From the NCBI GenBank assembly GCA_037367405.1, contig JAZKJV010000681.1, positions 620,001-684,000 of the forward strand: a stretch of DNA of 64,000 nucleotides, written 5' to 3'. Positions 46,734-58,527 of the stretch are shown piece by piece. Position 1 is the first letter of the stretch. Each line of letters begins with the position of its first letter. The notes beneath the pieces are model-generated. The model was not told where the DNA came from. It worked only from the letters and a program-made list of their open reading frames with translations, and made no database searches. Made by a program: the position numbers and the translations under genes. The DNA comes from Ottelia alismoides. Lineage: Eukaryota; Streptophyta; Magnoliopsida; Alismatales; Hydrocharitaceae.

Positions 46734-48454
46734 CAATCTAATTAAGGTCTATATACCAGCGAGCTGGTGTATGTACGAGGGCATATGAGTAATACAATCT
46801 CTCAAAGGGATCATACAGGCTCACTACTGAACCAGAAGACATGAGCTCATTCGTTAGATATTGGGGTAAACCAAATTTCAACGTTGATCATCTTATTTTT
46901 TGGAAAAAAAATAGGATTTGAAGGTATGATTTTTGCTTTTGGAAAGCATATGATCGATATCCATTCCAATGATCAAATGAGAAACTTAACAACAAAATCC
47001 TAAAGGAGACAATTCAAAGAAGATCATAACTTTGAGTTTATTCTAAGTCTTCTAATATGCAGGATGTACGGGTATTGGGAATACTCGAGGGTGAGGCGAT
47101 CTAAATCAATTGTATAACAATGACACTTCCATTCTGAGGGAGTGATGAAATATGTTCGGATTTTAATGACTCCACTCAGTAGACTAATTATCCAATCTTG
47201 GTCCAAGTGTTAAACATCAAGACGAATATGATCCCGATGCAATGAGAAGATTGGATATTCTGTATGTCTTGACCAATCATCTTTAAAAGGTCTTCTAGAT
47301 CAGGATATGAGATTAGATCTCACTATCCAAGCCACTATACATTAATACAATCATCATATCCTTATCTCCAAGTATCTGTGTAGAAGGCATATTGTTCTTG
47401 ATAGAGTTCAAGAATAATTCTATTATTGACAATATCCCATCATTGAAAAATTGACTATTAAATTGGATTTAATTATTAATAATGTGCATATTATTGACAT
47501 TATTTGGATATATGTAAAGAGGCACCAAGATAATCAAATATAGATTTAATTACCATAGATAAGATTGATATGGATAGCACAATCCACAATAATCATAAAT
47601 ATTGTGAATGTGATTCATAATATCATAGAGATTTAATTGTAAATAAGATTTACAATTTAGAAGTAAACACGATTTGAATTCACATTATATAATAAAATGT
47701 GAATTGGATTCACATTGTACAATTAAATGTAAACCTGATTTACTTTAATATTGGGTGGATGAATATGATTCATAATTAATCAGTGGTTTGTTTGTAATTT
47801 TCACAGATACATTACAAATTATTTAGTGATATTTTTTGATAAATAATTCTATGATTAATGATTTAATGTAATGACATTACATTAAAAGGATAATTGAGAG
47901 AGAAAATCCCTCTCCAATCAAGGGGGACATCTACCCTCCTTAACGAGGAAGGAGGCTATCTCCTTTCCTTGTTCTTGGAAGGTGGCTCTCTTTTTTCTCT
48001 TTATTCATGAGAGTGAAATTGATTTTAATCGAATTAAATTTATTGAAGAATGTCTTCAACTTATTTTTCTTTTAAAATCAATTGTTATTGTTGCAACAAA
48101 ATCTTGATCATTAATTCAATTAGGATTACATTTAGAGAGCATCCTAACCCTCCTATTTTGTATAAAAGAAGGGATAACCCTAGACCTTTTCTCTACACAG
48201 TTAAGTTGAAGCAAAAAATTGCATAAACTCCATCTCTCTCTCTAAACTTTTGATGGTCGTTCATCTAGGGATTTGTTGAGAGCTCCGTCGTCGTTGTGCT
48301 ACCGTTGTGCTGCCAGACTGACTGCTCATGGAATTTCGTCTTCTTCGATGCCTCATACCCTTGAAGAAGGTAGTGGTTTTCGTACGATGAAATCAGAAGG
48401 TTCCCTACTTGAATCGTCACCTTGGATTGCGGGAAGTATATGTTTCATCCACGA
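46734..48454 (+). repeat. Copia-like LTR material, continuing the context of 12310
   Basis: This was contiguous with the DNA left of 12310 before C inserted. A promoter-like TATAAAAG at 48161-48168, followed by GGGATAACCCTAGACC, resembles the promoter/R region of copia LTRs. The interior has an array of short palindromic words (47604-47773). No paired LTR or coding region was found, and the right end is cut by LTR F. Lineage is not established. Confidence 0.35.
47604..47773. repeat. Array of six GTRAAY-N3-GATTYAC palindromic words
   Basis: Related 15-bp words begin at 47604, 47639, 47663, 47699, 47729 and 47759. Examples are GTGAATTGGATTCAC, GTAAACCTGATTTAC and ATGAATATGATTCAT. Spacing is 24-36 bp, two intervals being exactly 30. 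Confidence 0.75.
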
Positions 48455-50649
48455 TGACGAACCCGAAATTTAGCCCTTTGAATTAACATTCTAATGTCAT
48501 TGCAGTCGGACTAAATAGGATCCATAAAAAAATCGCTTGAATTGATTTATCAATTAAATGCAAGCGGTCAAATTTATTTTACTTGGGCAAGACCAAGGTC
48601 GAACTCATGGACACGATCCTCTTATGCATCTATATGGACTCTCATTAGTCAGATTAGGCGATAAATAAAGAACTCATAGGTCAACTCACAAGGACATATG
48701 ATGCGAGGACACATGGAGACACTTTTTACTTGATTTTTATCATGCAGAGTGATGCACATATAAAAATGCACACCTAAGCCCAATCTAGATGAAATCAATG
48801 AGACATATAATAATAGTCAACGTCATGATCAAATAATGAAGCATATTTAATTGATGAACTGATGAAAGGCATGAAGAAGCATTAAACAAGTGACACTAAA
48901 TCAATAGAATTAATCACAAAAAATTCAAGCCTCAAATCAGGGAACAAACCATGCCATGAGATAGACAAGGAAATAAGCTTCAAAACGAAACTGAAATCAA
49001 CTAAAACAGAGATCATATGCTCTAGATATTAATAAAAGAGTCCAGGGGCATAAACGTAAATAAAACTTCAAAATAAATAGAGAAAATAGGTCCCTATGAG
49101 GACTTAAATATAATTATAAAAAGTAGCGAGACCTTCCCTGTAATTTTCCCACACGCGTAGTGACTAAATTGCAATTATTAAAACCCGAAGGGGGTCGGGT
49201 GCAATTAGCCCCAAGCATGCATGCATTTCATATAATCAGAGGACTTATTTGTAATATGAAGAAGTTGGCAGGGTAGCCCTGCAAATTACCCAGCTCTCAC
49301 TTGCCTTGGGCACGTGAGGCTAGGCTCGGACGTCGGCTCAGGCTCAGGTGCTAGGCTTGGGCGCATGGCTGAAGGTTTGGGCCATGTATCTTCAGCTGGA
49401 GATCTGGCTTGGCTCGGGCATCCCGATCCTGGAGATTGGATGAAGAAGCTCGGTGTGACGACGTGGCTTCCTATGGACCATCCAATCATGGAGATCGGAC
49501 AGTAATTGTATGTGCTCGGGGGTGTCGACGTGGACAAATGTGAGCCGTTGGATAGGCATTGGGAGGGTGCCATCCAATGGCACCTGTACGATCAAGAGCT
49601 TCCTCCTCTGTCGAAGGGATGGCAGCGCTTTTGGACCTCCAGTGTACCCGTGCGAGCTCGACCGCCATCCTCTGTGCTTGATAAAGATCTAGGAAGATTC
49701 TTGGAAGGACGGTGACCAAGCTTGGAGCACGAGGATGGCGTCGGGTGACCTAGAGGGGCCTATTGACTAACCCACATCGGAGGTGGAGCTTGAGAAGTCC
49801 GATGAAGCTCGAGCCATTGAGCACTCTGGTACCTGCAATGTCAGTACATAGCCGAAGCGTGCAAGTGTGAGGTGAGTGTGGCTGAAGTGGGGTCCCGTGT
49901 GAATGGAGGAATGGAAGACCGGAGATCCGTCTCCGGCGACCTGGAGAGGATATAGATCGAAGATGTTCAGGCGATGGAGCAGGGGAGAAGGCGAGAAGAG
50001 GTGTATGAGAAGATGAGCATGGAGCGGTGAAGCTAGGGCTATGGTGAATTGAATGAAGGGGGTAGAAATTGCACCTAATTAATTAGTAGAAACTAGAAGA
50101 AAAGATAAGATGACTCACCTGGAGATCGATGCAGATGAGGGACATCTTGGGCTGAGCACCGGTGGCGCTCTGGTCATCGCTGGACTCCCCCAGCCATGGG
50201 GAGCAGCTTGCCAGCATTTTAAGGCCGGATACATGGCCTACCATAACCATGGGTCGACACCTGGATCGACGACGGTCGTCGCATTATCGATCCGACCTCC
50301 CCCTGTCACGGGGAGGCAGAGAGATGTTGGGTTGTGACCCGCGTAAAGGTGGACGAGCTGATTTTTGGGAAGTCACAGTGTATTTGAAGGGGGAAGTTCG
50401 AGGTTCCGGTGGTGGACGACGTATGTTGTGAGTGGGATATGGAGCGAGAGGGAGAGGGATGTGGTGAGCTACGTGGTCCGCGAGGGTCACGGATTAAAGG
50501 GCTTGGACTGGGCGTGGTTAGGAGGGTAAAGGGAATGTTGAGAAGGTGGAAGAAATGAGAAGGGAGTGAGCGGTTGGCGTGGTGGAGAACGTGGGAGAGA
50601 AGGGGGATGGAGGAAGGAGACGAGGTCTCAATCGTTGGATCTCGCGATC
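48455..50649 (-). repeat. Athila-type LTR F, partial
   Basis: In plus coordinates it starts TGACGAACCCG, the expected LTR 3' end. It then has a stem (CGCTTGAATTGAT with ATCAATTAAATGCAAGCG) and the U5 box (CTTGGGCAAGACCAAGGTCGAAC, read as two parts near 48582-48604). A GC-rich section with CACGTG-type words follows, then U3 sequence like element D up to CGTTGGATC-TCGC-GATC. There LTR E begins and the rest of F is missing. No internal region is attached, so solo LTR or element end cannot be decided. Confidence 0.7.
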
Positions 50650-52894
50650 TGATGAATCTGTGATTCGTCACTCTAAAAGTTGAAAATAGAGCTTTGTTCC
50701 CGAGTAATTAGATGCATATTTCCACTTATATTGCATAATTAGCATTCATGCATGCATAAATAATATCTGTATTTTAGCATTCATTTTTAATAAAATAAGA
50801 AGCCAAATTCACGTGTAAATATTCACTTGTATATTAGCTAAAAGTACCCTATTTGTATATATTTTATACTAACTCCAAATCTAATAAATCCAACTCTATA
50901 GTGTATATATTACTAACACTCATTAAAGAATAATATCAAAAAAATACTAACTTGTAAAATTACCCAATAAAACCCCAAACCCAGTTGAAGACCTTAGACC
51001 TTAGAATGCGCATATCTCGCTCATACAGCCTCCGAATTAGGTCTACTCACTTTTAAAGTAATATACATTCAAAGACCTTCGAAATAAGACCAATTTCATT
51101 AAAACCAGAGCTTGTATGAAAAACTTAGGTTTTGGGCCCCTTTTGTATATTGTACATATTGACCGTTTTACCCCTGTATTTTATCATTTTATTTTCTTCA
51201 TTATAAAAAATCCAAAAAAATTAGATTAAGTTGTAAATATTCCTCTCATATTTTTTATAACTTTATTTTGATTTTTCTCTCTTTTAAAAATGACAAAAAA
51301 ATTACAAAAGATAAAATGCGGTATTTATATCTATAAGGTACCACCCAAAAATACATTTGTGTACAGATGATTCCTTTGATTTTCAGCCCTTCACAAAAGT
51401 TGTAGATCTCGTCGAGACGAGCAACTTTCGTGTTGATCACTTTTTGATCTAAGCTCTTTTATTATTTCTTTTTTATTTTTCTTTACATTTAGTTGTCGAT
51501 TTTTCTTGGAGCGACATGTGGCAACTCCTGGAGCCGCCATGTGTCGCCTCCTCATTCACTCACTTATGCCATCTCCCTCCTTCATCCTGGGCTGTTGGAT
51601 GAGAGGGTCATCCGTCAACGGCCATCCTCTTCTCTACCCATTCCTCTCCCACTCTCCCTTGACTTAAGGGAGAAGCCAACCTTCGACACCTCCAACTTCT
51701 ACCCCGTCTCCTCCACCTTCTCCATCTCTTCTCCAACCGCCTCCTCCTCCTCTTTATATCCTCTCCATCTCCCACATTCATCCCCATCCGCCTACTGTGA
51801 GTGAAATCCCCGAGCTCCCTATCCATACTCAGTGACTGTGAGAGTGAGACCAAGGTTGAGCGATGGCGGTCCTCCGGCGAGATCCAAGGGATCATGGTCC
51901 CTTGCCGCAGCTCAAGCGTGAGCTGCTCGAGCTCCGTCTCTGTCGCGATGTCGAGCAGAGACACGAGGTGCTTCTCTTTGCACCTCCTTCCTAGACATCC
52001 GTCCATCTCCAGGTAATCTTCTTCTCCCTCTCTTCTTCTTCCTCATTACACACCCATTCTCTCTCTCCTCGATTCACCATCTTCCATCCATCAAATCACC
52101 AAATGAATTGTGTTTCACGGATAAATCACATGTTGCGAACGCAACAGTGATTTTTAAATAATTTTTCGAAAAAATTTCATCAACCTATTAATCCAACATT
52201 TAAGCCACTTAAACGAATGCATGAGGAACAGGGGAGGTGGTGAAATCCCCCCACGTTCTCTCTCTCCTTCTCTTCTTCTTCCTCCGCCTACGCGTGGCCT
52301 TCCTCCTCCTGGAGCTCCCCACGTCGCACCCCAAGCACCTGAAGCCACGCCCAACGCGAGCCACCATCGATTCCAAGTGCAGCGGCGCAACAGCCACCCC
52401 ACCGGCCACACCTCATCCTCCACCAGAGGCCACACCCAACGCCTCCTTAGCGCGCGACCATCTCCGCACGGTCGCGCACGCCTCACCGCCCCCAGCCGCT
52501 ACAACTGCAGCCTCCGCCTACACTAGCCGCCGCCCTAGAGCGTGCGGTCGAGCCCGCGCACCTCCAGCGCTCGCCATCCCCGCACGCGTGGCCGCGCTTC
52601 TTCCCCTCTCCGCTTCTCTCGACGCCTCACCTCCACCACCACACGCCAGCTCCAGCGCTGTTGCGCGTGGCCATCGCCCCTCCACCTCCTTGCCTCGCAC
52701 CACCGCGCAGCGAGCGCGCCCTCCACCTCCAGCCGCACGTCACTCCTGGCAGCTCCACCCGTCCACGCATCCCCCGTCCATTCACCGCTGGCTACAACCC
52801 CCGGTCGTGTGTCGACCGACCTTTGGCCAACGTCCATCCTCCACCGTCACTCGAGGATATGCGCGCCACCGCCGTACTTTTGCTGCGCCCCTGG
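50650..52894 (+). repeat. Athila-type LTR E, partial
   Basis: It starts TGATGAATCTGTGATTCGTC, the palindromic LTR 5' end, of the same subfamily as D but opposite orientation. It contains U3 hairpin 1 (51396-51428), GGAGCCGCCATGTGTC words, a TATA box (TTTATATC, 51753-51760) and a GC-rich section. The U5 box and LTR 3' end are absent; the sequence changes character by 52895. The stretch 52070-52210 is AT-rich and may already belong to another repeat. Confidence 0.6.
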
Positions 52895-54350
52895 TGTAAC
52901 GACCTCGTTTCCCGGACCGTCGGATCCTTCCATATCTGGATCTGGTAACTCAGCAATAATTTATTCAGCAATCTGAACTAACATTCAGAAATATACTGCA
53001 AATAAAAATACTCGGAAGAAAGTATTTCATCACTTTTCCATTCACAAAATAAAGTTCAGATGATACACTGTCCCACTATAACCATTACATGTACATCAGC
53101 TTGAAAGGAAAATATACGAAAGATTACTAACTACCATAAAGAGTAAAGCTATTGTGCCTGGCTAGATGTCTAGTATGTAAGCCGGATGAATTTTTAAAGT
53201 CCTTGCGATGGCTCACCGATACCTGTTGGGTTTTACATAATTCATAGGATAAAAATTAGCGAATGCTAAGTAACGAAGAAGAGAAAAGCAAACAAATTGT
53301 GCAATTTTTCAAAACTTGATATCACAAAAATTTCATTCTTTCTCATTAATTTAAGTCCTATTCCTTTCTATTCCACATCAGGGATTAGTCTAGGGGAACC
53401 CCACCATTCTTGGACTCCGAAGCTGTGGACACTTCGGGATTGGAGATTGTGTTGATCTTGGTAAGCTTATGCCGCCGCACGTCGCCTCAACCAATCCTCC
53501 AATACTACCCTGACACTTTCTTTTGCTTTTATTAAACAGGGTCTCAACCCTCAGCCTGGAAAATCAAATGAGCACACCGTCCTCGAGGACTCGGTTGCTT
53601 AAAACCTCAGGCTAACATTTAATCATATAACCTAGCGGCTTTAAATACATATTATCGTGACCCAGCCGCTATTGAACCACCCATGCCTCCACATGGCACG
53701 ACCACATCTTCCGTCGTTCCAACCCGAATATATTGGCTCCCGGTACCACGCGTTGCAAAACATTCAATTTGTGCGCACTTATCATAACAGGGCAACCGTG
53801 TACCACCTAGGTAGGGAAACGCCAATACGGGTTCCTTCCGACAACCTACAGGTTGCATGACCGACCTGTAGTACTACTCCCAGTCATCCTTATCGTGACA
53901 CATGATCCTTTTCAGGATCTAACTCAAATCACACCAATTCACATGATGCAATTCTTTCGTTAAGTCTTTGATTTGCATAAACCGCAATACTTAGTATCGA
54001 CTCACATATATATTATTCATAACCATATATATACTCCTATTTATGCCTATTTTAACTCCCAAACCCTAACTTTTAGAGCCAACGCATCAATTTGATGCGT
54101 AAATCTTATTTTAGTGGGAATCACAAAGCAATTCTGAAAAAATTAGGGTTCTTCGTAGCAAAGAACACAAAATCAAGAATTTCAATAATTTCGTATGAAA
54201 ACCCAATAGCAAAAGGAAGGATTTCGTTACCTAATCGAGCTCTCTCTCGTGTATGCAAGGCTTTATCGAGTTTCATTTTTAGAAAGGCTATTTTAAGGCT
54301 CCTAAAAGGATCGAATTTCATTTTTCATATCAAAACGCTAAGAACATGTT

Positions 54351-54414
54351 AAGAACGCGAAGAACGAACGAAGAACACGAAGAACGCGAAGAACGAACGA
54401 AGAACGTCAAGAAC
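54351..54414. repeat. Short GAAGAACGAAC-type tandem repeat
   Basis: AGAACGCGAAGAACGAACGA occurs at 54352 and again at 54381, with related words between, giving a period near 29-30 bp. An open frame across it is an artefact. Confidence 0.7.
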
Positions 54415-54426
54415 ATATTTTCTCTT

Positions 54427-54560
54427 AAAATTTCGGCAGAGTTTCCCCTTATATCGGTACATATTTCTCAGAAAATTTCGACAGAGTTTCCCCTTATATT
54501 GGGACATATTTCTCAGAAAATTTTGGCAGAGTTTCCCCTTATATTGGGACATATTTCAAA
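54427..54560. repeat. Three tandem copies of a 45-bp unit
   Basis: Units begin AAAATTTCGGCAGAGTTTCC, AAAATTTCGACAGAGTTTCC and AAAATTTTGGCAGAGTTTCC at 54427, 54472 and 54517. Each continues with CCTTATAT and GACATATTTC-like sequence. Confidence 0.85.
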
Positions 54561-54653
54561 ATAAAAACGAAAAGAGTTTCCTCTATAAAATCAATCGAGA
54601 CGAAAATAACAACGAAACTGAAAGAATATACTCAACAACAAGAGATGAAGAAC

Positions 54654-54930
54654 CGGTAGACACCACACATCTTAGGTGAGTGAACGTGTGACGAATCACA
54701 GGGTCACTGACGTGCATAGCCGCCCGCTCCTAAGTACCTAAGTAGGGTATTATACAGATTTCTTCATCAAAATAACTATAAAAGCATAATACAAAGAATA
54801 GAAACATAAACGATGGAGAGTCGGTAGACACCACGCGTCTTAGATGAGTGAACGTGTGACGAATCACAGGGTCACTGACGTGCATAGCCGCCCGCACCTA
54901 AGTAGGGTGTTACACAGATTTCTCCTCGAA
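54654..54930. repeat. Two tandem copies of a 168-bp unit
   Basis: Units start CGGTAGACACCAC at 54654 and 54822. Both contain GTGAACGTGTGACGAATCAC, then GTCACTGACGTGCATAG, and CCTAAGTAGGGT followed by TTATACAG or TTACACAG. Confidence 0.85.
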
Positions 54931-57900
54931 CCACAACAGAAAAACGAATCGGAAAGAAAGATGAATCAAGAACAAAACTTGGAAGAACAAGAGTACGAAT
55001 TGAAAGCCTATCTTACAAAGCAACTAAGAGAGGATCATACCTTTCTCCTCCTCGTTCTCCCGGCAGCGCTTCGCTAGCGCTCCTCCCTCGCCTCCCACTC
55101 CTACTCCCAACCTCTCGACCCTAGCCCTTGGGGTGGTGGTGGTAGTAGAAGTTGTAGAGAATGAATGGGTAGGGGGGTCTATTTATAGGTCCCAGAATAC
55201 CACTAACCATGGTTAGAAAACCATGGTTTAGACTTTAACCATGGTTTAGCGGCCCGTGGTTTTGGCCCATGGTTTTAGCCAAAACTTATCCCAAACTTAG
55301 AGCTCAAGTTAGAACATTCTAGAGGATTCTAGATTCGCTAATGACGCTTAATTAACACTAATCGTGATTAACTTTCACTAATCGCGATTTGACTTTCGCG
55401 GCTTACGCTTATCTTTTGTTAACTATTGATTAGTGTTTACTAATGATCATTAGCGGCTTTCAATCGTCATTAATTTCTTTAATCATGTTTAATTAGTTTT
55501 AATGACAGTCATTATGGATTAATGATAAGCCGCAAGTACCCTTTGTTAATTTGGTCCAATTAATGTCCAAATTACTTAATGTGTTTCGTTGTAGTCGGAT
55601 ACGAGGGGTTAATCAAAAACCACTTATCGATTAATGTAAAGTTAATTTTAAGCGGCAATTTTTTTACTTGGTGGAGTCCAAGGTCGATCTCAGGGAGGCA
55701 TCTGTCTCCTTAGGTGGATTTAAGCAAGGATCCAAGTGTTGGTTTTCGAGGAGTAATTTTTTTGTCTTTTTTTTTATGCAGACTTATGCAGACACTACAG
55801 GACAATTTAATGTTCAATTTAATTATGATATCAAATGAAGTCCAAAAATTATGAAAATTGACCAGTTGATTAATGAGGATGAAAATGACCTACACTAATT
55901 TTTTTGGAATTTTTCGACACTAAATAAATTTACTGTGAATTTAATAAACAGACAGGGTGATTTTCAGTATTTAATTTTTAATAAATAGCAAATCACAATT
56001 TTTTTCAAGAACTAAAATTATCCTAGGTGTCTCTAATGATAAGGGATCTAGGAAAATTAACAGAACTTAATTTCACTGTGAAAATGAATTAATTAAAATT
56101 AATCTAAGAAAATCACTTAACAATTTATTTAGGCCTCGATATGCGTGCAAATGCTATGAAATTTTTATGGTATGTTAAAAATGATGTCCTTAAGCTACTG
56201 TGAATTTTTGATGAATTTTGGAAGAATAAAGAATTAACTATAAATCAAAAGGTGTCACTGGGCAAAATATGTCAACAATTCACCAATTAATTCATTAATA
56301 ATTCAACTGAACTTACAAAAATAGGACACGTGTACCAATAGACAGAGGACAAAATTCTCTACAAAATGCAATTTTTAAAATTTCAAGATGATGTAAAATG
56401 CAATCTAGGGATGCGTGCAAACACAAGGGTGTAAATGCAATACAGGAAATTAAAATTACAATAAGCAAATATGCAGACAGGGACTAAAATGCAATTACCT
56501 ATAATGTGGGGGACTCTTGTGCAAAATCTCCACTAGGCACGTGCTCCTCACGTGGGGTCTGCTTCACAGGGACCTTTTTGCAAATTTGGAAAGCTACAGG
56601 GGCCTCGGTGCAAAATACCCAGGCCACACGTGCTCCTCACGTGGGCAGCCTAGGCTCGGAAGGCTGCGGCGGCTCGGAGAGAGGTTCGGGCGCTCTGGAG
56701 GTCCAGAGCGAGGCTCGGTGTAGCCTCGGGTCGTCCGAGCCTAGGCTTGGGGCCGAGGCTCGGTCTTCGTCGACGTGGCGGGCTGCGGGCCTTTGGATCA
56801 AGATCGATCCAAAGGTTGGCGGTGACGACGCGTGGCGAGGTGAGGACCCGTCAGATCTGGGGAGCGATCGACGGTTGAGAACGGCCGCGGTGAGGGGACA
56901 CGTGGCGAGGTGAGGGCCGTTCGATCGGGTGATCGAACGGCAGCTGCTCGTCCGCTCTGACGATCCTCCGCCGCCTGCGGAGGAGAAGGCGGGGCTCTGG
57001 CGATCGGGCTGTAGCTCCGCCCGTCCTTCCTCGTGTCGCTGACGCTCTCCGGCTTGTCGGAGATAGCCCGGAAGCTGCGCGGAGTGAAGGCGGTGATGCT
57101 GGTGGTTTCAGGATCGCCGGAGAGCGGCCCGGTGTCGATGTCGATGAAGCTCGATGGCGTCTCCGGCGAGCTTCCGTTCAATGAGAAGCTAAGTACCTGC
57201 AGGGGGTTAGAGGAGATAGCCGAAGCGTGCGCGTGCTCGTAGAGAGATGTAGGTGGTCGGCGAGGCCTACGGCGTGAAGGAGGACGTCTGGAGATGAGCT
57301 TCGGCCAAATGGCAGAGCTGATGATCGGAATAGTGCGAGAGGCATCTTCGGAGGTCGTGAATGGTGTCGCGAGGATTAGAGCTTCGACGCGAAGCTCGTC
57401 GAGATGGATTGGAGGCGAGAAGGTGGCCGGTGGAGGCGAATAAAATCGGAGAAAATCAAGGAAAAATAAGAGGAAGATCGGAGGAAGAATGGAGGAATCT
57501 ACCTGGGAAATGGAGCTCAGGTTTGAGCTCCAAGTCGTCGCTCGAAGGTCGGTAGGTGGCCTGAGCTCACGCAGCTCGCGGACGGAGGCTGCAGCACGGC
57601 GGTGGCGGCCGTGGATCTCGCCGGAGTCGAATCCCTTCGTCGCTCGATGAATCACCTAATTGCTGTCACCAACTGAAGGATCAGAGCTCGGGGATACTCT
57701 CTGGAGTGGCGGATAGGGGTGAAGTCGGCCGTGGTGGCGTATTTATAAGTTGAAGTTGGTGGCAGTGTTGGCGACGAGGCGAGTTTCGAGGGCGACGTGG
57801 AGCTTCTATGGTGGAGGTGGTGGAGCGTGAGGGAGCTGGCGAGGGAGAGGGATGAGTGGGGTTCATCGTGGGGGTGTCAGCGGTGGGAGAGGGTGGCTGA

Positions 57901-57989
57901 CGTGCAGCCGGAAATAGAAAGGGGGCGCCCCTCCCGCAAGGCAAGGGACGTGGGACAGAGGGGCGCCCAGAGGTAGGAGACGAGGTCTC

Positions 57990-58017
57990 CACCGTTGGAT
58001 CTTGTGATCCAACGGTG
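57990..58017. repeat. U3 hairpin 2 in element D LTR
   Basis: CACCGTTGGATC-TTGT-GATCCAACGGTG, a perfect 12-bp stem with a 4-nt loop. A related stem, GCCGTTCGATC-GGGT-GATCGAACGGC, lies at 56916-56941. Confidence 0.9.
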
Positions 58018-58486
58018 GGGATCAAGGTGTGGTGGGCGGGTAGGATGAGATCGGGGGCTCGGAGATGATGAGCTGTGGTGGCGCCATGTGGCGAGCTGCA
58101 GGCGAAGCGCGAGCGGGCGGCCTGGATGAGGAGATGGAGCTGATCAAAGGGCCGAGATTCGCTGGAAGAAGGGCGGCTGCGATGGAGAGATCAAGGGTCT
58201 GATCAAGCGACGTAGATGCTGCCACGTGGAGGGCTCAGGTGAAGGCGCTAATGTGCGGCGTAGATCAAGCAGGAGAAGATCTGATGGCCCAGGCAAAGGG
58301 CGTGCGTGGAAAAGGCTGGGCAGTTGGATCTGAAGCGAGATCCAACGGCTGAGGACGCAGGCGGATGGGGCGAGGGGAAGCGGGCTGCGTGGCACAACCA
58401 GAGGGTGCCACGTGGCCTGCTGTGAGTGGCTGAAATAAGATACACGTGTAGAGAGAAGAGGGGACCGAATTTGGAAAAACTCAAAA

Positions 58487-58527
58487 CATGAAAGTTGTAG
58501 ATCTCGATGAGATCTACAAGTTTCATG
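58487..58527. repeat. U3 hairpin 1 in element D LTR
   Basis: A 41-nt almost perfect palindrome: CATGAAAGTTGTAGATCTC, loop GAT, then GAGATCTACAAGTTTCATG. Only one position per arm (G facing G) is unpaired. Confidence 0.95.

Larger units (their letters stand above)
52895..55522. repeat. Unclassified repeat block, possibly another LTR type
   Basis: The left edge starts TGTAACGACC, and TGTTACA ends at 54914, so the ends TGTAAC/GTTACA are mutually inverted, as in many Ty3/gypsy LTRs. Target duplications do not match (CCTGG against CAGAT). Three tandem repeats lie inside (listed below). A TATA-like ATTTATAGG at 55181-55189 reads as a TATA box on the minus strand. The ACCATGG words at 55207-55280 are repeated. 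No protein motif is found. Confidence 0.35.

Noticed and set aside
49286..49719. Overlapping open frames in LTR F
   Set aside because: All frames in the GC-rich section are open by composition; no motif and no conservation with D at the protein level.
54427..54930. CRISPR-like direct repeats
   Set aside because: The units are contiguous tandem copies without unique spacers, and the context is plant repeat DNA.
56798..57655. 285-codon minus-strand open frame in the D LTR
   Set aside because: It lies in the GC-rich LTR section downstream of the TATA box. Composition is Ser/Pro/Arg-rich with no domain, and the frames are not shared with other LTRs.
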